Below, piece by piece: positions 11,201 through 26,200 of a stretch of DNA of 64,000 bases. Position 1 is the stretch's first letter; each line of letters opens with the position of its first letter. Made by a program: the position numbers and the translations under genes. The stretch is from Neelides folsomi (Eukaryota; Arthropoda; Collembola; Neelipleona; Neelidae): the NCBI GenBank assembly GCA_034687125.1, contig JAQGBZ010000064.1:62001-126000 (forward strand), in the 5' to 3' direction. The notes beneath the pieces are model-generated. The model worked only from the letters and a program-made list of their open reading frames with translations, ran no database searches and was not told the origin of the DNA.

Positions 11201-14200
11201 ATAATTAAGTAAATATTCCTTTTAATTGAACGACCTTCTTTATATTTAATTCGTAGTTTATCCTTATTATTCATATTTTTCATATTAATAATGATTATGT
11301 GGTATATCGGCATAGGTATCCTTTCTTAATGTTAAAGGTAAACTCAAGTAAAATTAAAACTATCCAGAAGTCTATTAATGCATAAATTATTATTTATGTA
11401 CGAGTATTTGGAGCTAGGATAAATACTAGAAGGAGTGAGATCCAATTTGGAGAAGTTTAATAACTTTATTATAAATTAGAGTAGTAATTTAGCAATTTGT
11501 ACGAAATTGTAAAGGATGAATTTAAAGTGCAAAAATCAAATTGAAAGCCAATTATATATTGAAACTCAAAAGAGATCCTCGTTTTCCTTTCAGGGTAATT
11601 GAATTCGAAATAAGATTACGAGATCCTTTTGAGATTTACTGAAGCAGACGTAATAGGAGCTCAACGAAGCCGAATATTGAAGAAACATATTATCCAGTCT
11701 TACTTATTGGCTTCTATCTAAAGTGTTTTATAACCATACCAGGAGAATGGTGTCTTTAAAAGACTATAATGTATACGAGAAAATGTATTCAAATGAACGA
11801 AATAGAAATATCTCCTTTTAAATAATTCGTAATTAAGCTTTACTGCAGCGCTCCAAATAATTACATTTTAATCCACGTGTATTCAGAACCTCCGAACATC
11901 CTAATTGATTGGCATTTAATCTTTATTTACTCATCTCTTATCTCCCTCTTGTTTCATCTTTAAAATTTATACATTTTAATAAAATAAATATCAAAACTCG
12001 TGAATATTTTATTTGTTAGATTAAAGACAGATGCTGATTCAAGCTCTCTAGTTCTCGGTGGAAATATGAAAGAGTTAGTTGGCTGTGAGAGCGAAAGAGG
12101 CTTCATGTGAATTGTAAATGCCCTTAGATATTTATTTGAAAATTGAAAAGAGTTGAGGTCCATAGGAATGAGATGGATTTCGTTCAAATCCACCCGATTG
12201 AAGGGATCTATTATGTACTTGAGAGCTTGGGCTCCTAAACCGTGAATTGAATTCAATCGCTATTTTGAGGCCGAGATAAAATGAGGACAGAAAGAGACGA
12301 GGCTCTTCAACTCCTCAACCCAATATGAATACTTGAGTAATCCACATTCAATGGGGGAGACCCTTGTATTGAGCTCCTCCCATATAGTGGGACGGGGACT
12401 TGAATGCAAATTCGGAAATCTAAACGAGCCTCAAATCCTCGAGGAGCCACCAATATTGAATTGTCAATGCGTGTCCGCATCCACATAAAAATTTAGGATC
12501 TTATGGACCATTCTTTAGATTTTCGCTGAGGGTGGATTTATTGGGGGAAAGCTCCTTCTATTCAACCGCCCGTCCCTTGTCAATCATAAATTTCATAAAT
12601 ACATGTTTATGGAACCGAAATAAATTCTTTTGGATAGTTCCACTTTAATAAAATATAAAACGTCTTTTTAAAAATTTAAAATGCCTATCAGTACATAAGA
12701 ATTTTAAAAGAATTTCGTTTCCCAATATAATTTATAAAGTAAATAACTTGACATTGGTTCAATTGTAAAATTCAGCTTAATTTTAATCAAAAAATTCAAT
12801 TTGGTATAAAATTATTCACTTATCCTCTTAAATACCTGAAAGTGAAAGATTGGATGAAATTCCAATCGCGATAAAGTGAATGAGTAATGTAAGCGGTCAA
12901 CGCACTTTTCTTACCTTAGGCGAATTCTCAATCGAACCTCCTTAACATCCAACCCTTCCCCTGCTTTTGGGTAATGAACGTGAAAGATCCATGGAAGGAA
13001 TTCAAGAAAACATTCTTCTCCTTCAATCAACCTTTATCTAATCAGACGAAATGAACTGCCAGTCGAAAACGCCCTTCCTCATTTACGCCTCGAAATAGGT
13101 CGGAATTGGATATTGGAAATGCTTCCCATTCTTTCTCAGAATTCCACTCTCGCATCAATTCCTCTCCCAAACGCATTATTAAAGAATATTTAATGCCAAA
13201 TTTATTGCTTTTTAATGAAAATGGTTTTCATTAAATGAGTGCCTAAATAGCGCACCCTTCCTACTCATAATGATGAACGTAAAAGGTTCAATTAATCCCC
13301 CGATGCCTTGTGGATTATTAATCTCCTCGAAAGGAAATTTCTCATTCGTCTAAAAAATCCCTATTAAATACAAAATAAATAACCAAAAAGCTACAGTTTT
13401 GTAACAAAAGTTTATAAATACTACCTTTTGGTATATTTTGCATAAGGCATACTTAAATAGGTAACACCATGATAAATCTAGGTAAATAATATGTATATCG
13501 GTATTTTATACTCTTGTCATACAAGATACGACCTTTTTAATTTCCACTTTATAAAGGAACCCAATTAAAAAATGAATTAACTTAAACTGATAATGACACC
13601 CGATCAATTTTTATTGCATGATGGAGGAGTTCATTTTTTCAATATGCCTCGGGATGATTAAATGGTCGGAGGGTCTTTTAATTCTCAGACAAAAGAGTTG
13701 AAAACGCTTTTAGCGTCAAATAACAAAAGAGCTCACTTGAGCGAACAGAGTAATAGTGGGAGGCAATTTAATTAATGAACTTTTCGATCATTCCTCCCAC
13801 ATCTTCGCTCAATTTTCCCATGGGATTCTTCAACCGCGAGAGTTTTACGTAAATACCCGCTTTCGGTTGTCGTAAATAAGTAGAGGATAATACATATTCA
13901 CACATGAGAACTCCATTTGGCTCTCTAAACAATATATGCTCAATCCAAAGTGCAAACAATTCCCTAATCTCTTTCGCCAGCCCTTCGCTCTCTTCCCTCA
14001 TCCCCTCATGACCAAAAATGGAGAAACCAAATCAACACCGAGGCTCAAATCAACAAGAGACAAACTTGGCTTAACCTCCCCCAATCCTTTCGACCACTCA
14101 ATCCATTACATTTGCTTTTAGAATTCTAATTAAATCATCATAATCGAAACCCCCCAGAGTATAGTTTGACGCATTGAAGGAAACTCATAGAAAAATGGGT

Positions 14201-17200
14201 GAAAGTGGGACAAAAATTATACAAGAGTGGAATACTAACGAATTTTGGTCTAATTTCTATTTTCAAGAGTGAGAAGGAAATGTGAGCCTGTGTGAGGAGG
14301 ATGAGGAAATATGGGATTACCTTCATCCGGCGGGTGGAAGTGGATTAGCCATATTAGGAAGAGTTGTAAGGAGGGGCCGTGTATTGTATTTACGAGAATG
14401 AGGAAGTGAAAGCATGGGAGGTTTTCCATTACATCCAGTCGAGAACTCAAGCCAATCTGCTCAAATGACCCGACATCCACAAATGTACTACACACTCCCA
14501 TTTCATTAATAACTCTCCGGGACGTCCCTTCAACGCTTTGTTCAATTTGGAGGTTTCATGAACCGTTCTTTGGAATGGCACCTCATTCATAATTATCTGA
14601 AATATGAACATTGGTTATATTCATGTAGGTGTGAATAACTAACTAGCATGTTTTAACGACCATTCCAAAAAAGAGTTAACGTGCTGTTATTAAAATAAGA
14701 AATAAATTTTCAAGTAAGAAAAGTTGAGTTCGACTAATGAGGGCTTTGCTTATATTTGAGTATACATAAGATAAAAAAATATTTGTTTGCCCAAGATCTG
14801 TCTGGAATAAATAAGGGAATTATCTATAGAATTTATAGTGTGTCACTTAAAAGCCAATTTTTCTCAGAGTCAGCTTAAGCGTAAGTCCAGTAAAGATTTC
14901 CTAAAGAATTTATTTCGCATGATGTTTAAAAACGAAAAGTATTTTCCTTCCTAAACGGAAGGAACGCAGTCATAAATATTCCTCACGTAATTTGACTGCA
15001 AGAACTCATGAATGAAGTTGAATGTCCTTTTCCTAACTTGAACTCACTGACTCAATAAATATTATTTTTTTTAATTTAAACCTTAAGTTTACCAAAACTT
15101 TTGAAAATTCCAAATTTTAGTGAAAGAGAAAGTAAGAAAAGTAACCGACAAATCACATGAACTCACATTAAAACAATCAGGAAATTAGTTTGGGAATGTA
15201 AGTGACAAGGAAAATCAAAGGGCGCAATTTATCAGTATAAATCTGGGTTGCCAGCTGGTGTCCTTTGAACTTTGGAGAAAGGAATAAAGTCCGAGAAAGA
15301 GATAAAACATATGCATCTGGCCAGCCTATTCCGTCTCTTCAGCGCCTCCTCCATTCAGCGATGCATCAATTGAGGACAAAAGGAAAATGATACGTGTACA
15401 TAAGTAAGTACATGTACCAATTGCAAGAAGACTTAAAAGAAAAGAAGCCAAAGCTTTTGAAAAATTCACGAAAGAAACTGGGAAAGAGAATGAAAAGAGG
15501 GAATGAAATGAAGTTATCCATCCCCAAATCCCCATTGTCTCCGTTTTGTTTTCTTGGAGAGTTGGGATAAGACAATTGTTTACTTATTGGATTAGGCTCG
15601 AGGCCTTGGGAATTCAGGATAAAAGTTTCGAAAAAGTCTTTTCCTCAAGCAAAATTTCCATCTAATAACATTATTCTGAACTTCTAAGCAACGTGTACTC
15701 GTATATGAACTTCAAAATTTAATTAAAATCAATATTATTCCTTCATTTCTTGAATTCGCCCCAATACTTGTAAACATTTACATGCCTTATATATAACACC
15801 GTATTGCCTAAGGATCGCCAGGGCGGAGCTATCGAGGTTTAAAGCCAATTAACTAATTACTACCTTCACATAATGTATTGTCAAACCTAGAGCCGTTCCC
15901 CCCCTGTTTCTCGCAGGAAATCTATTTAAATACTCTTTAACTACACAAGCTAAGATATTTTACCTTTTCATATTTCTACTTTTTCCATTGACTTAAGTAA
16001 CACTGTGTTGAGTTTCCTCTAGATTACGATTTTCAGATTTAAATTTTCTTCCTCGATAGTTCCGCCCTGGCGATCCTTAGGCAATTCGGTGTTAGTAAAT
16101 AACACCGAATTGCCTCCTTCAATTTTCACAAAAAGTTAAATTTACAGTAATAACTCTGATTGATTAATTATTAACAGCATTTTACATAATGTGCATTAGG
16201 CTAACATAAAGTAAATTATTCATTAGAATATTTTTAACTTTAATTAAAATATGATAAAGATAAAAACTCTCATTCAACAAGGATTATAAAATATTTTTAA
16301 AGTTTAGCATTACTATTAATAGCTTTTATTATTACACTAGTACTTCTATAGAATTTAGATACTTTTTATGATAGTTGTCTACTATATTACATATTTATGT
16401 AAGTTTGGTATGCGTACTATGAAGTTGGGGATTTTTTTGAATATTATATTCATATTCATGAAAACTTATGGAGCACGAAGCATGAAAAATATGCTTTCAT
16501 CTTTCCTCATTAGGGGAATTGGAATAGAAATAATGAAAAGAATGTTGTTTTAACTCAAATGAAATGAGAAATATTTTTGAGCAAAGGGAAAGAAAGAGAT
16601 TTCCCTAACCAAAAGCTCATGATAGAAATGTCGTTGTTTTTGAAGAGCCCTTCAGCGATCTTTTCTATCTTTCAATACCTTTTCCTCTCTGTCTTTTCAA
16701 GTGAGCCAGGCGGTTCCCATAATAAAGAATGAATAGAAGACAAAGAATCCACCGAGGCCCACTTGAGCCCTCATAGAAATCTCGACATTCTCATTGAGCT
16801 TCCCCACAATCCTCCCCTCTCTTTTAGCAGAGAAATGAGCAAACGTCCCTTTTAAATTACTACTCCATCATAACTTTTCCATCATTCACAATTCACAATC
16901 ACGAAAAGAAAATACCCCTGATGACTCTTTGTATACTTCCTTGTTCTTGAAATTCATTCATTTCTTTTATATATTTTAATTGCTAATGTCATTTGATAGT
17001 TTAATGGTTTAATTAAAAACACAATGTTTCGTCTAGTTTTCTTAGGTAATCATCAGTATCTATTACTGATACTTACAGTTCGTCAGTCCCTCGTGAAATA
17101 GATTCGATTTAAGTATACTGTGATAGCTAGGTCTATGTATTTATTACATGCATAGTATCTGTAGTATTAATAAAATCGTCTATCACCCTGATTTATAGAA

Positions 17201-20200
17201 TACAATTTATTTGGGAAGCCTTTATTTAGGCCTTTAGAATTAAGTTTTGGAGGCGGAGATGCAATAATGGTTAAGTTGAGAGCTGAAAGGTCCTTCAGAT
17301 AACTTAATTCCCTTCAGCTTAGTCACGTCTTCAAATTATATGAGAGCAAATTGACATGAACGTGATGAGAATTTTCCTTTTCTTTGAGAATCGGAAACGG
17401 AAAATGGAATGTTCTTTCTATTCGTATATCATAAGCAAGAAGATGATTACGATTTCAATTCATAAATATTAGTACAAACGCGTTTTTCATTCTAAAAAAT
17501 TTTGAATTGAAAATGAACTTTTATTAAGTTCATGCAGCCTAAACCTATGTATATTTAGCGTGCGTGAAAACTTTATTCTTTTGTTCAAAATAAATGTTAA
17601 TTTCGCTTGTTGTACTCGCACTTGTTTAAATGAAAATCAATAATTTAATCTAGTATACGACAAGTACTCTATATGGTACTCTACAATTATGGTACATTTG
17701 AAATATTGAAATACCTAAATGAATAAAATAGATATACTTACCAAAATGTATGGTTCAGATCAGATTTTTATAAATTAATTACATCGTATGTACGTATTTA
17801 TAAATACATTAAGTATTGCATGAAGATGCAGTCTTTACACATTGACAACTCCAATTTGTATATGAACTTTAATTATTAATTTTAGCTAGTCTTTATGGAA
17901 AAATCGAGATCAAGGAAGAGTCGCATGACAAAGGGGATGAAAGGAAAAGCATCCACAATGGATATACGATCTGAAAGATACAATGCTATTAATATTCTAT
18001 TCCAATTAAAATTTGTTTGTGAGATCTTTGAAGTAGAAAAATAACGACTGATCATAAGTTTCCTTTAATGAGACAAATCAAAAACATTCATGTGTACCTA
18101 CAGGTATTTCAAGTTTTAGAAATGAAAAAGAGAATAAGTTTTAAGCAGAAGTAGAGTTATATCTACATAATATTATTATCTAAAGTTTAAAAGGCCATTT
18201 CGCAGATCGAAATTACAATAGGAATATCATACTCATTCAATTTACTATTATATAGTACATCTTATAGGAAAAATATGTAGGCTACTAGATATAATACATA
18301 CTGATACAGTAGGTAGTTTGCAAGTATTTATGTATAGTATATGGGATGTGCTCTCTATATTGTATGATTATTTTGATGCAAATTATAAGACCAAAATTCA
18401 CTTACAAATCTGGAATTGATCCCTCGAAAATAATATTGTTCAAAAGTTTCTTTTTCCAATTAGAGTTTCTACTCAAACACAAAGTATTCACGAGGAGTTT
18501 GAGATCTGTTTATCGGTTACGAATAAATAAAAAATTTAACTTCAGAATAGAAAAATTGTAAAGGAAGAAAGCATTATTATCATGCACAAGTCATAATTAA
18601 TTACTGGAAATAATCTCAGACATTATAATTATATCAATTATCGCAGTCAAATCCAAACTATTTAATTCAATTAAAAGTTTTACGCTTTTAATCTTTTAAA
18701 TCCTTCTAAATTACATACATTAAAGAACAAAATGTATTTTTTAACATTTTATAATATTTGAATTTGCAAAAGATGCAAAAATGACAAAATGAAAAATACA
18801 TAGATTTAAATTACCACAGAATTTGTTAGGATTTGCTAAATGGAAAAGCATAAAATCTGTAGAAAGAAAATTGTTCATTTCAAGAAGGAGGAGCTTTACA
18901 AGATCTATTTTCCCAAGCCCCTATCGTCTGCACGTAAAGAAGGAATTTAACAAGAAGACACGAATGAAAAGTTCTGTGAAGATTTGAAAGAAACTATTCC
19001 GCCCCTCAACGCAACCTCTCCGTTCTCACGTTATATGAGTGAGGATAATAATAATAATAATCTATGCGAAATTCGGTCTTTTGCATACAAAGGGCTCTTT
19101 GTCAACTACACTCCCCCTTTCTCCCAATCTCGCCTCTCAAAATAGTCTAAAAATGGAAGTTCTTTCTTCCCCATGCATGAGAATCTCCATTAACTTAATT
19201 GCCATCATAACAATTTGCGTGGAAGGTGCTACGAGAATACAGAAAAAGGGGAAATGGAAATTGTAAACATTTATTTCCGCTCCTTCCTATTCGTGCCGTT
19301 CCATTAAATTCCCTTAATAAAAAGATCAAAAAAGATTTTCTTGAAATTGAATCTGATATTTTTATTACCTGTTTCAATTACACCATGCCATATGCATTTC
19401 TTTTTATTCTTTCCAATTCTTCAAATGGGCTATTTAAAGGAATAATATTGGTTGATTTATCTAAATTAAATGTTTACAAATCTTAAATTCATTCGGAATA
19501 ACAGTATTCCTATATTATATTAAATAAAAGAGTTTTATTAATTAAAAGTTTAAAGTTTATCTCGAATTTGAATTTTTTAGTCAAAACTTTCTCAAAATTT
19601 GACTTTCCTTTTCATTTCCATAAACCATAAAAGGGAAATGAGAAATTCTGAAAGTTAAGATAAGACCAACCACACATAAACAAAGTCCCGAACCTGGGTC
19701 TGAGAATTCTCCTTAATACAGAAGAGACAATTTAATACCAACAGTGAAAGCCAGACCAAACTTTTTCCCATCAAGCATTAGTAATTACGTTAAAGTTTTA
19801 ATTTGTTTCTGTGTATAAAAAACAAAGAATCTTAAATGAGGTTGAAATTGAGTGAGTCATTCGTCTTATTTAATGAAGATATGAAAATAATGAAACTTTC
19901 TGATTCAAACTTCATATTTGAGATGCAAATTCAAAAAGAATTTGAGTCCCTTTTGTGAAGTAGCTGAATTATTGATGAACTGGAATTAAAGAACCCCATG
20001 TGTTTGAGCCTTCCGTCCTTTTTCTCGCCTCGTGATGTAAATAACCATAGGGTTGGTGAAATTACAAAATTTTTTTATTAACATTCAGAATTTCCCAAAG
20101 AAAAACGGGAGCATGTGAATGAATCTCATTTGAATACTTCTTTGTTAAGGAGGCGAGATTGGAAACATGTGGTGATAATGCAGAGAAAGGAATCCCATCC

Positions 20201-23200
20201 ATTTGAATCAAAATTGATAATGAGTTCCAGGTGGAAATTTCTCATGATATTTTCATAAAAATTGGAGTAAGAGGAAATGGCACGCAAATTATCGTGGCAT
20301 ATTTGAAAAACAATCAAAAAATCAATGAAATTTTCTCCATTAAATTATTGAGTAAATAACCTTAAATAACTTCACCTTGCGCTTAATAGTATCACTGCCT
20401 AAATAAATAAATTGCTATTATAAAAATGATCAATTTAATGGAATACCATTTGACAATTTGGAAAATTTAAAAGTAGCGTTTTCACAAAAAAGAGTTTTTA
20501 AGAGTGAAAATAAACACATACCACCAACGTATATTAGGCCTAAATATTTAGAGAATTTAAAATATTTTTAAAATAAATAAAATGATAAAAATACTAACAT
20601 GAAAAATCATGTTAACTTATATTTTTATAATCAAATAAGATTAAATAAATAAAGCCTTCAAGGTAGGATACATTTAATAATTTATATAAATTTCTACACT
20701 TTAAACATGCACAATAATAAATGTGGTTATACAAATACATTTTAGTTCGTATACCTCGTACTTGAAATGATTTATGGCTACAAGGAAATACTAGGGATAG
20801 AAATTTGATACGAAATTGGGAATCAGAGCAAACATGAGTTTTATTTGAGCGAATGATTTGCGGCATGTCATGATAAAACTCGATTCTCAAAACTGTATTT
20901 TGATACAGCATGGCAAATATTCTTGTCTAAAATCTTTTATAAGAGAGGTAAATATTTGTAACTAAATATGAAGAGCCCATACTCAAAGAATCATATTCCA
21001 TTTATATATTAGATTAGAATCGAAAATCGTATGCGAAAAGCCTTCCTTTCAAGGAAAAGAATGAAGAAGAAAAGTTCAACAAAAGGTTTACTTCTCAGAA
21101 ACAGGGAAAAGAAAAGAGAAAGCAGTAAAAGAAAAACCGAATATAATATTTTATTTTTCCCCATGAAAAGGAAATTGGGGAAAGGGACGGGCTTATTGAA
21201 ACAGTGGCGTTTACATTGATGAATGAAAAGTCGAAGACAAAAGAAACGCGTGATTTGCGACGGAGAAGATTGGGGAACTCAACCGAAGGAATAATACAGG
21301 GAGGAAACATGGACACTTGAACAACCTCACGGTACAATTCCTTCTGCAAGGGAAGAACGAAGGAAAAGATGTAGTTTGATATATGGGAAAGGAAGCTGGG
21401 CAACTCTTAAGATAACTTCCTTGTGAAAAATCAAACATTTGCACTTTTAAAGTACGGTTATAAATTTTGAACCTTCCTCAATACGACAGAAGAATGAGTC
21501 ACATTGTTTGACAATTCCTGATAAAAGATTCCCAAAGAGAAAGTTTCTAAATCAATTCCTGCTTCCCCCGTCCTCATCATCCTTTTTATCCGCCGAACGG
21601 AACTCAAGGGACCCATTCGTCATCCAACAAAGAACTTTACGCACAAATTACAATTTATAGCCATAAATCAATTATGTTCGAATAACTATCGAATAAATAA
21701 GAAATTCATCAAAAATGTAAATGGAACATCTTAAAAGTAGTGAATTCACCAACAAGTATTATTATATCCTTCACAAAGTCCATGAACTTAGGAGACTTTT
21801 TGGAAATTGGAAACAAGTTTCAAAGTATTGTTAAAACAGGTTTTATTTATGAGTGAGCTCTGATTTCATCCAGGCTCAAAAAGAGTAAATTGTCCTTGTA
21901 ATGTAACATTCACATCGCTCAAAGGTGAAAATTCTAAAAAATAGGAAGTTTGATTGAACGAAAAGCATCACAGAGGCTTAAAGCTGAATTTCCCTTCCAA
22001 TCCATTTGTTAGATTTACTTTTAAGTAAGAATCTACTTATATTATCGTTCTCATTTTGGTACGAGAAATTGGCTTCGGGGCCATAAATACTAGAACCAAA
22101 TTCACAGAGGAATGGAAATGACAGTTAATCTTCTCTTCTTCTCCAGGCTATTCGGGAAATAATTAAAAGTTTAATAGACGAAACTCTCTAGCTATGTACA
22201 AGTTACGATATAACTGGTAATGACTACAAAATCACATATTTTCCCCTCATCCTCAAAACCAAACCTAATGACGTAATGACTAATTGGGAAAATTAACACA
22301 CTACGTGTCTCCAGAATAATAAATACTGATATTTAAAAGGGAATGCAAAAACCTTTGACAAAGTATGAAATCAATAAAGGTTTATATTAAGTATTTTTAC
22401 ATAATACTCGTACATAGAGCACTTGTATGTTGGAGATGAAAGAAGAATATTTTACCAAGTTTAATACTCAAACAAAAGTTTAAGTGAAATAAGATTCAGA
22501 AAAGGATGAGGGGAATTGAACGTGTGAATAATACATACATTATGTGAAGAATACATTAGAAAATGATATCCATTTATGAAATTATCGACATATGTGAATT
22601 TGAATAGTACGCATTCGGAGATGGAGATTTTCTCCGAATTCAAAATCGTGATTGAATTCAAAATCATAGAAGTTGAAATGTGGAACTTTCCTTTATCCTT
22701 TTCTGAGAGATAAATGTCTCTTTACCCATTTCCTTTACCGAGGATCAAATTGAAAATTCAATTCAATGGATCTTCCCTTCTTTTCTTAAATCTCTTATAT
22801 TCACAATAAGATTTGAAATGATGTGAAAGGTTAGAACTTCGAATCCCATGTAAGTTTACGCACGTAAATAAATACTTCCAATAAGTACTTTCCTATTTGA
22901 ACATGCAAAAATTTTAACTTATACCTAATACATAGGTAATAGGATAGGTCATATTATTTTTTCGTGCATGAATTTAATTTGAACTTTCTTATTACGATTT
23001 AGTGGATTTAAATAGTAAAGATAGGAATCGTAGTGTCCAATTGAATTTATTCTCTATCCAATTTTCTATAACATTAAGGAAATAGTCGTTATTTCACTCC
23101 ATTGGATGAATTTACGCATTTATAGAAGCTTATTAGGATGAGTTGAAGAAGGAGACTCAAATGGGTCCTTTAATATCCGTCCAACTTAACTTAATCTCCA

Positions 23201-26200
23201 ATTCAGATTCATCTATAATAGGAAATCAGTTCGTCGAAATGATCGTTTGCCTCTCATTTCCCATTTCAACCTCAATTTCAACCTCCATGATTTATTAGCT
23301 AGCTCCCCAAGTTGAGCTAAACGTGAAGTTTACCTAATATATACATTAAGCAACTATGTACTCTACATTGGTAAATGCAGAGTGAAGTACTTGAATTGAT
23401 AATTTGAATTTTGAACCCTCGAGCTATACAATGAAGCTAAAGGAAATGTCTCCATTAAACCCAGAATTTCAATTTTACTTGTAAACCAAGTTGAATCCTT
23501 CTGAAATAAAGAAGCATAGGTAGGTGGTGTAATCTCGTTCTAAAGGACTATTTTCAAATACTATAGACTTTCCCCTTCACCTTCCTAAATGAGATGCGGA
23601 GGCAAATGTAATCAAATTTTCCAATTTCCAATAATATCATCTTCCCTCTCCTCATCACTAATTCAACACGTTTTCCCATATCCCCCGATTACTACTCCAT
23701 GGACTTTAATACATACAAATCTTAGAGAAACTCTTGGACCTAACCGAGCACGCAAATTACCTTAAAACTTGGTAAAACCTCCAAAACGTAAAATATTTCC
23801 CTTTTTACACACACGAGCGGTAATACTCGTACTTATATATACTTCTACTTATTTTATTTGTATACCGATCTTGCAAATATGGAAATTCAAGAACATGTAT
23901 TGCTTCATTATAAGTTTCAATCTTATCCAGTATTATACTAAAAATGTCCACAGGGATGTATCATATATGTAATCCAATTATGCGCTAGGGTTAGTGCATT
24001 ATCCGATCTAATAATCGAATTCAGGGGAAACGAACGTTGATATTTGATAAGGTTGCCAGTTTATGTTCCGAGACTTGAAATGGAAAACTACATTTACAGA
24101 AGCAATTTATGTTAAATATCCATCCATACCATTATTATTCGTATCTACCTGTACCTACGAGTCTAAATTCCTATGAACAAAATGGTATTAATAATGATTG
24201 TAAATTAATATATTATGTATAATTGGGCAATTTGTGATAAATTGGCAAAACACAAAGTCAATACTTAAACGTGTCAATGACAATTTTAGCATTGTAATAA
24301 TATTCATCGATGGCATAAAATTCAAAGCAAATATCTAGCATGAAAGTTTAATGAAAAACAAACAAATGTCCAATGAAAATACTTACTGGCAAATTCTGAC
24401 ATATGCAAGTTTTCCTTTTATGGAAAATAAAGTGTATTAGAATCATTGCTCACCTTTTAAGAAGAACGATGGTTGACATTTGACATCGTTAAAGTAAGTA
24501 GAACTTAAAGTCGGCACAACTCCCGAATTCCTACAGGTTTTCTTTCTTGGGAAAATAAAAGCATTTGATTTAGTTGTCGGATCTCCAATTTGACAACTAT
24601 TCCACTTCGCATTCTATTTGAAGGGATAAAAAGAAATAAATTCGTTTTATTGCTAAAACAAGAAGAAGAATGTTCCTTAATATAAATTGTAAAATAAGCC
24701 CCTTTTATCCTCAAAAGACATTATTGCGAGCTCCAAGGCTCTTCCTTTAATTTGAGGACTTATGATGATTGCGAGAAGCTAGGAGAAAATTATATTTAAT
24801 ATTATTGCATAAATATAAAGTCGTATCGTAAATTCATTGTTAATTAGAACCTTCTGCTCAAGCTATTCAAAATATTTTAGTTCATTTATATTCGATTTCC
24901 TCATTTCCTCAAGTTTAATTCCAAACGTGTCCTCCCCTTTATCTCCTCCGTCGGGATGCGTTGAACTGCGTTGAACCACATTAGGTAGGAATGTGGATGC
25001 AGTAAAAGTCCTATTCTAGAGTAATATGCTCCAAAGCCCATCGTCCATCCTTAAATGTTCTCCAAGCAGAGACCAGAGAGGGATAGTGCGAAGAATTAAG
25101 CCATTTCCTTGAACATGTCTGATAGTTTAAATTTCGCTTAAATAGCAATATATCAGCATCCTTATCATAACAATAATTGAAAACCGTCGGAATACATTTG
25201 ATTCTATTAAATAATTCTGCGGATCAGCGAGAAGGCTTTAATATGCAATCAACTTATCATTACCATATCCATTTCCTATTTATCCCCCAACCAACGACTT
25301 TCTTCCCATCTTCCTCCTACCCTCTACTTTATAGTAATTACAATCTATAAATTACATTATGCCCCACTTCCCTGTAAATACCCAAAACTTGTTTGCCCAT
25401 TATCCCAAACTTTCATCTCTGCCTTAAGCACTAACGTCTAACTACTCTTTATATTCTCGTTAAACTCGCCCTTAAGAAATATGCAAATGAGCTTCTAATT
25501 TGAAGCTCTAGAAGTAGGTACTTTAAAAACTTTATAGACTTCACCTTTTACAAGAAATGCCCAATGAATCCTTCAAGGATACCAATGTGGTTTTACTATT
25601 AAGAAAATACTCCTAATAACCTTTTTGTCAATTCCTTAGAATTGAATAGTATTTTCCTCGGACGTTCACAAAATATCTACAGGTACAAGGAGTAAAATCA
25701 TATTTGAAAAATGTCATTTCAAAGAACATCTTCATGAGGAAATGGATATATAATGAAAGCGAAAGCGGAAAAAATAGTAAATAGATCTCACGTAGCTCAG
25801 GATTTCAAAAAAATGTGAGTTTCAACAGATGTGTAGCATAATGGTTTCTTATTCCTATTGCGTAAATATAAATCATTTCCTTCATCTGTCGAACGTCTTC
25901 ATTTCCCGAGAGTCCTTGCTGTATAAAGGTTACTTTCCAAGATTATGTAGAGAAATGAGAAGAAGGGAGAGAATTAACCGAACAAGAATCCACGTCTTTA
26001 TCATTTGGAATATATCGATATTTGGAGGAGGTTTTAGGTGAATGAAAAGATATTGGGAGGGTTTTCGGCCCATTTCACGGTCTAATGGTGGGAAATTAAG
26101 TTTCTGATTGACGTCACAAAATATAAAAAGTTCAGCCCGTTCCTATCTTACATATTCTGATATTTCTTATGAGTGGCGAAGATGGACACTCGTAAAATAA

